Source: Thermococcus sp. (GTDB taxonomy: Archaea; Methanobacteriota_B; Thermococci; Thermococcales; Thermococcaceae). Taken from it: a stretch of 8,898 nucleotides of DNA. This document shows positions 5,431-8,898 of this stretch, one piece after another. Location: NCBI GenBank assembly GCA_027062125.1, contig JAMOTW010000070.1, positions 1 to 8,898 of the forward strand. The letters run 5' to 3'. Made by a program: the position numbers and the translations under genes. The stretch's first letter is position 1; the number at the start of each line of letters is the position of its first letter. The notes below the pieces were generated by a model. It ran no database searches and was not told the DNA's origin. It worked only from the letters and a program-made list of their open reading frames with translations.

Positions 5431-6759
5431 ATGAGGGCGATAGGAGTCATAAGGAAATCAAGGCGGGACAGGATAAGCCGGGAGGAGTTCGAAGAACTCC
5501 TGAGGAGTGCCGGCTACGAGGTAGTGGCCATTCTCGAGCAGAACCGCGAGGAGCACCCCAAGTACAACATCGGAAAGGGCAAGCTGGAGGAGCTGAAGGA
5601 GCTCGTGAGGGAGCTCGAGCCGGACAGGGTGATATTCGCCAACAAGCTCACGCCGAGCCAGGCATACAACCTCTGGAAGGAGCTGAGGGTTGAAATCATG
5701 GACAAGTGGCAGCTCGTCCTGGAGATATTCGAGAGGCGGGCGCATTCCAAGGAGGCCAAACTCCAGGTCGAACTCGCTTCTCTCCAGTACGAGGTCCCCC
5801 TGGTGAAGGAGGCGATAAGGAGGATAAAACTCGGAGACAGGGCAGGTTTCAAGGGAATGGGTGAATATCAGACCCGGCAGTACCTCAAGCATGTCAGATA
5901 CCGCATGGGAAGGATCAGAAAGGAGCTGGAGAAGGTCAAGGCCGACCGCGAGGTCAAGAGGAAGAGAAGGGAGGAGGTCGGCTTCATACTCATGGCCTTA
6001 GCGGGCTACACGAACGCCGGAAAATCGACCCTCCTCAACGCCCTCGCGGGGGAGGAGATAGAGGCGAGGAACCAGATGTTCACCACCCTGGACACGACCA
6101 CGAGGCGATTCAAGCTCTCCGGGAAGAGGGTGCTCGTTACGGACACCGTTGGATTCATCGACGGACTCCCCCCGTTCATAGTCGAGGCCTTCCACTCGAC
6201 GCTCGAAGAGATAGTGAAGGCCGACATAATCCTCCTCGTCCTCGACGCCAGCGAGCCCTGGTCCGAGATAAGGAGGAAGTTCCTCGCTTCCCTCCACGTG
6301 CTCAGGGAGCTGAAGACCCTTGACAAGCCGATGATAGTGGTGCTCAACAAGGTGGACCTAACGGGCGAGGAAGACGCGAGGGACAAGGCGGAGAGGATAG
6401 GAGAGATAATCGAGGAGCGCGGTGTAAACGTCTTCCGCGTCGTCTCGATCTCGGCCAAGCTCGGCCAGCTGGATGAGCTTTACAGGGCCCTCGAGGAGGT
6501 CATACTGACCCTTCCGAAGTACGCCCCCTTTGAGATAACCGTTGACGAGCCCGAGAAAGTCCCCCAGGTTATGGCGCTGATAAACGCCATAGGGGAGGTT
6601 CTCAGCGTGGAGTACGGCGAGAGGACGAGGATAGAGGCCTACGTCCAGACCGGGATGATAAAGGAGCTGACGAAGCTGGGGGTTGGGATTAGGAGACTAA
6701 ACCAGCCCCACGAGGGCGAAGGCCTTAAAGATGGCCAGCGCTATGAAGATGGCAGTTAG
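5431..6759 (+). CDS. hflX: HflX-family ribosome-associated GTPase
   Basis: A translational GTPase-like protein of 442 residues that in other organisms binds the large ribosomal subunit and splits or rescues stalled ribosomes. The N-terminal HflX domain (about 1-95) contains HPKYNIGKGKLEEL, and the coiled-coil middle (about 96-182) contains FERRAHSKEAKLQVELASLQ, a family signature. The G domain follows with P-loop GYTNAGKST (192-200), switch I TTLDTTTR, DTVG (238-241), NKVD (306-309) and SAK (341-343). A short C-terminal domain ends at GVGIRRL (423). After that come 19 hydrophilic residues encoded antisense to the pit 3' end, probably lineage-specific. ATG at 5431 has GGTGGA 4 nt upstream; GTG at 5422 is a poorer choice. 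All nucleotide-binding motifs are intact. It overlaps pit tail-to-tail by 63 bp and diverges from the AhpD-like gene. Confidence 0.94.
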   Translation: MRAIGVIRKSRRDRISREEFEELLRSAGYEVVAILEQNREEHPKYNIGKGKLEELKELVRELEPDRVIFANKLTPSQAYNLWKELRVEIMDKWQLVLEIFERRAHSKEAKLQVELASLQYEVPLVKEAIRRIKLGDRAGFKGMGEYQTRQYLKHVRYRMGRIRKELEKVKADREVKRKRREEVGFILMALAGYTNAGKSTLLNALAGEEIEARNQMFTTLDTTTRRFKLSGKRVLVTDTVGFIDGLPPFIVEAFHSTLEEIVKADIILLVLDASEPWSEIRRKFLASLHVLRELKTLDKPMIVVLNKVDLTGEEDARDKAERIGEIIEERGVNVFRVVSISAKLGQLDELYRALEEVILTLPKYAPFEITVDEPEKVPQVMALINAIGEVLSVEYGERTRIEAYVQTGMIKELTKLGVGIRRLNQPHEGEGLKDGQRYEDGS

Positions 6760-7659
6760 AGGCGTAGCAACCCAGCCGAAGATTATGTCCCTTATCACAG
6801 ACTTCTCGACGCCCTCACCGGCGAGGAGGCCCACACCAACAACACCGCCGACTATCGACTGGCTCGAGCTCACAGGGAGGCCGAAGAAGTTGGCCAGGCT
6901 CACCGCTATGGCAGAACCGAACTGGGCCGCGAAGGCAGAGATCGGCCCAAGGGCGGTTATCTTCTTCCCAACCGTGTGCATGACCGCGTAGCTGAAGGTG
7001 AGCGCCCCCACCGAGAGGGCCACGGCACCGAAGATGCCCGCCACCTTGGGCTCCATAAAACCGGCGCCGACGAGAGGACCAGAGGCGTTCGCAACTTCGT
7101 TCGTTCCGAAGTTGAAGGCCATGTAGGAGCCACCGAGTATGGCGAGGGCCTTGTAAAGGGTCTCTATCGTAGAGACGCTTTTTATCCTGGACACCACCCA
7201 GGCGTAGAACTTGTAAAGGACCATCGCCAGGATTCCCGACAGGATTGGAGATACTACCCAAGCGGAGGCTATCTTAGTGAGCGTCCACCAGTTGACCGGG
7301 GCGCTCGTTGCGAGACCGACGCCTATAACACCACCCACTATCGCCTGGGTGGTGGAAACCGGAAGGCCCTTCACGGTCGCTATGGTGACCCAGACTCCCG
7401 CCGCCAAAAGCGCTATAACGGCCATCTCAATCGTGAGGTATCCCTCGGGTACTATGCCCTTTCCCACGGTCTTCATGACCCTGTAGCCCTTCAGGTAAGC
7501 CCCCATGAGGACAAAAACCGCTATCGTCAGGGTCGCCTGGCGGAAGCTGAGTATACCCGCGCCGACGGCGGTTCCCATCGCGTTGGCTGAGTCGTTGGAG
7601 CCTATGTTCCATGCAATGTAAAACGCCACTGCTATCGCCGCTACCGCCAGGCCATCCAT
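6697..7659 (-). CDS. pit: Pit-family inorganic phosphate permease
   Basis: A cation-coupled phosphate transporter of the plasma membrane (PF01384), 320 residues, the short archaeal form. The internal duplication is clear: GSNDSANAMGT (20-30) pairs with FGTNEVANASGP (184-195), and GLPVSTTQAIVGGVIGVG (98-115) pairs with GLPVSSSQSIVGGVVGVG (260-277). These are the paired substrate-site motifs of the two inverted halves. About ten hydrophobic helices are visible, with the longest hydrophilic stretch near 155-168. ATG at 7659 follows GGTGGT by 4 nt; the frame stays open upstream to 7773, but that stretch is hydrophilic, begins with TTG, and overlaps the promoter. Transcription is predicted from TTTTTAAG (7713-7706) through a palindromic region that may be an operator. 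The 3' end lies inside hflX, leaving no space for a dedicated terminator. Confidence 0.94.
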   Translation of the reverse strand: MDGLAVAAIAVAFYIAWNIGSNDSANAMGTAVGAGILSFRQATLTIAVFVLMGAYLKGYRVMKTVGKGIVPEGYLTIEMAVIALLAAGVWVTIATVKGLPVSTTQAIVGGVIGVGLATSAPVNWWTLTKIASAWVVSPILSGILAMVLYKFYAWVVSRIKSVSTIETLYKALAILGGSYMAFNFGTNEVANASGPLVGAGFMEPKVAGIFGAVALSVGALTFSYAVMHTVGKKITALGPISAFAAQFGSAIAVSLANFFGLPVSSSQSIVGGVVGVGLLAGEGVEKSVIRDIIFGWVATPLTAIFIALAIFKAFALVGLV

Positions 7660-7671
7660 TTTAACCACCGA

Positions 7672-7700
7672 TATATAGTCTATATACCCGCGTATAGACT
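7672..7700. promoter_or_regulatory. Palindromic element in the pit promoter, candidate operator
   Basis: Two overlapping exact symmetries are present: TATATAG-T-CTATATA (7672-7686) and AGTCTATA-n8-TATAGACT (7677-7700). Relative to the pit TATA-like TTTTTAAG (7713-7706), the element covers the region from just downstream of TATA to about the predicted transcript start, the usual place for an archaeal repressor. It could partly be an alternative TATA box (TATATAG), which would give a nearly leaderless transcript. Confidence 0.5.
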
Positions 7701-7720
7701 GGGGGCTTAAAAATTTAGCG
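7701..7720 (-). promoter_or_regulatory. Predicted pit TATA/BRE
   Basis: On the minus strand the bases read CGCTAAATTTTTAAGCCCCC; TTTTTAAG is the TATA-like core. Transcription about 25 bp downstream, near 7685, would give pit a leader of about 25 nt carrying its GGTGGT ribosome binding site. Confidence 0.5.
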
Positions 7721-7822
7721 GACGAAGTTTTTTCGGGAAACGATGCCCGCTTTTCGCCATTGGAGACTGACAACGTTCACCCCTACCCAAAGACACCTGC
7801 CGAAGGGAGCTTAAGCCAATAC

Positions 7823-7882
7823 CGAAACTTAAATAAATGCATTGGATGAATAAACTTTGACAAATTTAAGGAGGCAGAGAAG
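7823..7882 (+). promoter_or_regulatory. porG operon promoter and ribosome binding site
   Basis: CGAAA-CTTAAATA at 7823-7835 is a good archaeal BRE plus TATA box, the best promoter in the window. Expected transcription starts near 7856, giving a leader of about 27 nt. AGGAGG (7869-7874) ends 8 nt before the ATG at 7883, an excellent match to the 16S 3' end. A strong promoter and RBS fit the high expression expected of 2-oxoacid oxidoreductases. The rest of the intergenic stretch (7721-7822) shows no gene. Confidence 0.75.
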
Positions 7883-8440
7883 ATGATCGAGATTCGTTTT
7901 CACGGTAGGGGTGGACAGGGTGCCGTTACCGCTGCCAACATACTAGCCTCAGCAGCCTTCCTTGAGGGCAAGTACGTCCAGGCGTTCCCGTTCTTCGGTG
8001 TTGAGAGGCGTGGAGCGCCGGTTACGGCCTTCACCCGGATCGACGAGAAGCCGATCAGGATAAAGACCCAGATCTACAAGCCGGACATCGTGGTCGTCCT
8101 CGACCCGAGCCTTCTCGACACCGTCGATGTCACCGCAGGCCTCAAAGACGGCGGAATCGTCATAGTCAACACCGAGAAGAGCAAGGAGGAAGTGCTTGAG
8201 AAGCTCAAGAAGAAGCCGGCCAAGCTCGCGCTCGTCGACGCCACCACCATAGCCCTTGAGGTTCTCGGTCTCCCGATCACCAACACGGCCATCCTCGGTG
8301 CCGTCGCCAAGGCAACCGGCGTCGTCACTCTCGAGCACGTCCAGAAAGCCATCAAGGACGTCTTTTCCGGAGCCCTCGGCGAGAAGAACGCCAAGGCCGC
8401 CGAAGAGTCCTTCAACAAGACCGTCGTCTACGAGCTCTGA
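7883..8440 (+). CDS. porG: Pyruvate/2-oxoisovalerate ferredoxin oxidoreductase, shared gamma subunit
   Basis: The gamma subunit of the thiamine-diphosphate, Fe-S enzymes that oxidise pyruvate (POR) or branched-chain 2-oxoacids (VOR) with CoA to acyl-CoA, CO2 and reduced ferredoxin; cytosolic. In Pyrococcus furiosus one gamma subunit serves both complexes. It has 185 residues, the family length. It opens [20 protein letters not shown] with the diagnostic GRGGQG, followed by [16 protein letters not shown] and then a Rossmann-like core with [10 protein letters not shown] and [18 protein letters not shown]. The next genes are VOR delta and the VOR alpha start, in the order known for Thermococcales (porG, then vorDAB, then porDAB). 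The start is fixed by AGGAGG 8 nt upstream. It is the first gene of the operon, with its own strong promoter. Confidence 0.94.
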
Positions 8441-8473
8441 TCTTCTTTCACTTACCTTCCTTAACCTGAAACG

Positions 8474-8489
8474 GGTGGTGATGAGATTG
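8474..8489 (+). promoter_or_regulatory. Ribosome binding site that decides the vorD start
   Basis: GGTGGTGAT at 8474-8482 pairs well with the 16S 3' end. The TTG at 8487 lies 4 nt beyond GGTGAT, the spacing seen before serA, pit, NAC and vorA. The in-frame ATG at 8481 is itself part of the Shine-Dalgarno sequence, so it is an unlikely start. Confidence 0.65.
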
Positions 8490-8804
8490 AACACGTTGTT
8501 TGGCGAAAAGAAAGAGGGGGCCACCAAAATCGTCCTGGCCAAGGTGGACGAGTACCCGGAGGCCCCGATAAGCCTGGGCACCACGCTCAGCAACTTCACG
8601 GGTGACTGGAGGACTTTCATACCGGTCATCGACGACGACAAGTGCGTCAAGTGCTATATCTGCTGGAAGTTCTGCCCCGAGCCTGCCATATTCATCCGCG
8701 AGGACGGCTACGTCGGAGTGGACTATGACTACTGTAAGGGCTGCGGCATCTGCGCGAACGAGTGCCCGACCAAAGCGATAACCATGGAGAAAGAGGAGAA
8801 GTGA
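8487..8804 (+). CDS. vorD: 2-oxoisovalerate ferredoxin oxidoreductase, delta subunit
   Basis: The ferredoxin-like electron-transfer subunit of VOR, 105 residues. It carries two CxxCxxCxxxC motifs for 4Fe-4S clusters: Cys53/56/59/63 (CVKCYICWKFC) and Cys83/86/89/93 (CKGCGICANEC), each followed by a Pro. The N-terminal sequence MNTLFGEKKE, then DEYPEAPISLGTTLSNFTGD, matches the VOR rather than the POR delta subunit as I remember the Pyrococcus proteins. Starting at TTG 8487 gives MNTLFG and the expected 105 residues; ATG at 8481 would add two residues but lies inside the Shine-Dalgarno sequence. The gene follows porG after 46 bp, a pyrimidine-rich gap without a clear promoter or T-run, and precedes vorA by 10 bp. 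POR delta is the alternative, made unlikely by the alpha subunit that follows. Confidence 0.9.
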   Translation: MNTLFGEKKEGATKIVLAKVDEYPEAPISLGTTLSNFTGDWRTFIPVIDDDKCVKCYICWKFCPEPAIFIREDGYVGVDYDYCKGCGICANECPTKAITMEKEEK

Positions 8805-8814
8805 GGTGTTGGTT

Positions 8815-8898
8815 ATGGAGTACAAGCCCATTAGGAAGGTCGTGAGCGGCAACTACGCGGCCGCTTACGCCGTTAAGCACGCGCGTGTTGAAGTGGTC
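8815..8898 (+). CDS. vorA: 2-oxoisovalerate ferredoxin oxidoreductase, alpha subunit, N-terminal fragment (cut by window edge)
   Basis: The first 28 codons only. The protein begins MEYKPIRKVVSGNYAAAYA, the start typical of the VOR alpha subunit and different from the POR alpha start (an MRKVMKANEAAAWA-type sequence, from memory). The KxxxGNxAAAxAxxxA pattern is the beginning of the pyrimidine-binding domain of 2-oxoacid:ferredoxin oxidoreductases. ATG at 8815 has GGTGTT (8805-8810) 4 nt upstream, and the gene starts 10 bp after the vorD stop, so the two are co-transcribed. The rest of the gene, and presumably vorB and porDAB, lie beyond base 8898. Confidence 0.85.
   Translation, partial: MEYKPIRKVVSGNYAAAYAVKHARVEVV

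Noticed and set aside
7732..7752. Short inverted repeat CGGG-n8-CCCG after a T6 run
   Set aside because: Four base pairs with an 8-base loop is expected by chance, and it is not placed to end either divergent gene.
7660..7773. 38-residue N-terminal extension of Pit
   Set aside because: It starts with TTG, is hydrophilic, overlaps the predicted promoter, and a well-spaced GGTGGT precedes the ATG at 7659.
8478..8484. GTGATGA resembling the C box of an archaeal C/D box sRNA
   Set aside because: No matching CTGA D box or C'/D' motifs at a usual distance; the bases are explained as the vorD Shine-Dalgarno sequence.
8441..8486. Pyrimidine-rich gap between porG and vorD as a terminator or internal promoter
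   Set aside because: No run of five or more T and no TATA-like element; more likely an ordinary intercistronic spacer.
1..8898. A new defence, mobile or biosynthetic system
   Set aside because: All sizeable genes are core or conserved Thermococcales genes; no integrase, transposase, direct-repeat array, composition break or unfamiliar multi-gene cassette is visible.

Overview
The window is almost certainly chromosomal DNA from a hyperthermophilic archaeon of the order Thermococcales, most likely a GC-rich Thermococcus. The evidence is internal: an archaeal nascent polypeptide-associated complex protein (NAC), the shared gamma subunit of pyruvate/2-oxoisovalerate ferredoxin oxidoreductase followed by VOR delta and alpha, archaeal TATA/BRE promoters, short leaders with GGTG-type Shine-Dalgarno sequences, and dense, often overlapping genes rich in Glu, Lys and Arg codons. 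I see no IS element, CRISPR array, rRNA, tRNA or prophage gene. The gene content is ordinary core and metabolic genome, not a defence or mobile island.

Layout. Bases 1-2047 (minus strand) hold a three-gene operon: ketopantoate reductase (panE), a DUF47/PhoU-like protein, and D-3-phosphoglycerate dehydrogenase (serA, cut by the window edge). From a 45-bp divergent promoter region, a plus-strand operon (2093-4336) encodes a TrmJ-type tRNA 2'-O-methyltransferase, an O6-methylguanine-DNA methyltransferase and a four-helix membrane protein with TPR-like repeats; the genes overlap by 14 and 28 bases. A small single-span membrane protein (minus) converges on it. That small gene diverges from the NAC gene (plus), which converges on an AhpD/carboxymuconolactone-decarboxylase-like gene (minus) across a perfect hairpin. 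The AhpD-like gene diverges from hflX (plus), a ribosome-associated GTPase. The hflX 3' end overlaps the 3' end of a Pit-family phosphate permease (minus) by 63 bp. After a 223-bp divergent region comes the 2-oxoacid oxidoreductase operon: porG, vorD and the first 28 codons of vorA.

Most notable signals. (1) The AhpD-like/hflX divergent promoter contains AACn5GTTn3AACn5GTT at 5369-5393, an exact and symmetric match to the extended site described for SurR, the sulfur/redox regulator of Pyrococcus and Thermococcus. It lies upstream of a CxxCxxxH redox protein, so sulfur/redox control of this pair is a concrete, testable prediction. (2) The pit promoter contains a 15-bp perfect palindrome and an overlapping exact 8-bp inverted repeat between the predicted TATA box and the start codon, a candidate operator of unknown cognate regulator. 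(3) The TPR-like protein has four tandem 13-residue repeats followed by three 38-residue repeats. (4) HflX has a tail encoded entirely antisense to the last membrane helix of Pit. (5) A consistent anti-SD register (GGTGnn, 3-4 nt, start; or GGAGG, 8-9 nt, start) fixes start codons for nearly every gene, including GTG and TTG starts.

Functionally, the region combines CoA precursor synthesis (panE), serine synthesis (serA), ferredoxin-linked oxidation of 2-oxoacids that consumes CoA (por/vor), phosphate uptake, and RNA, DNA and protein quality functions. Apart from the operons, the neighbours need not act together.
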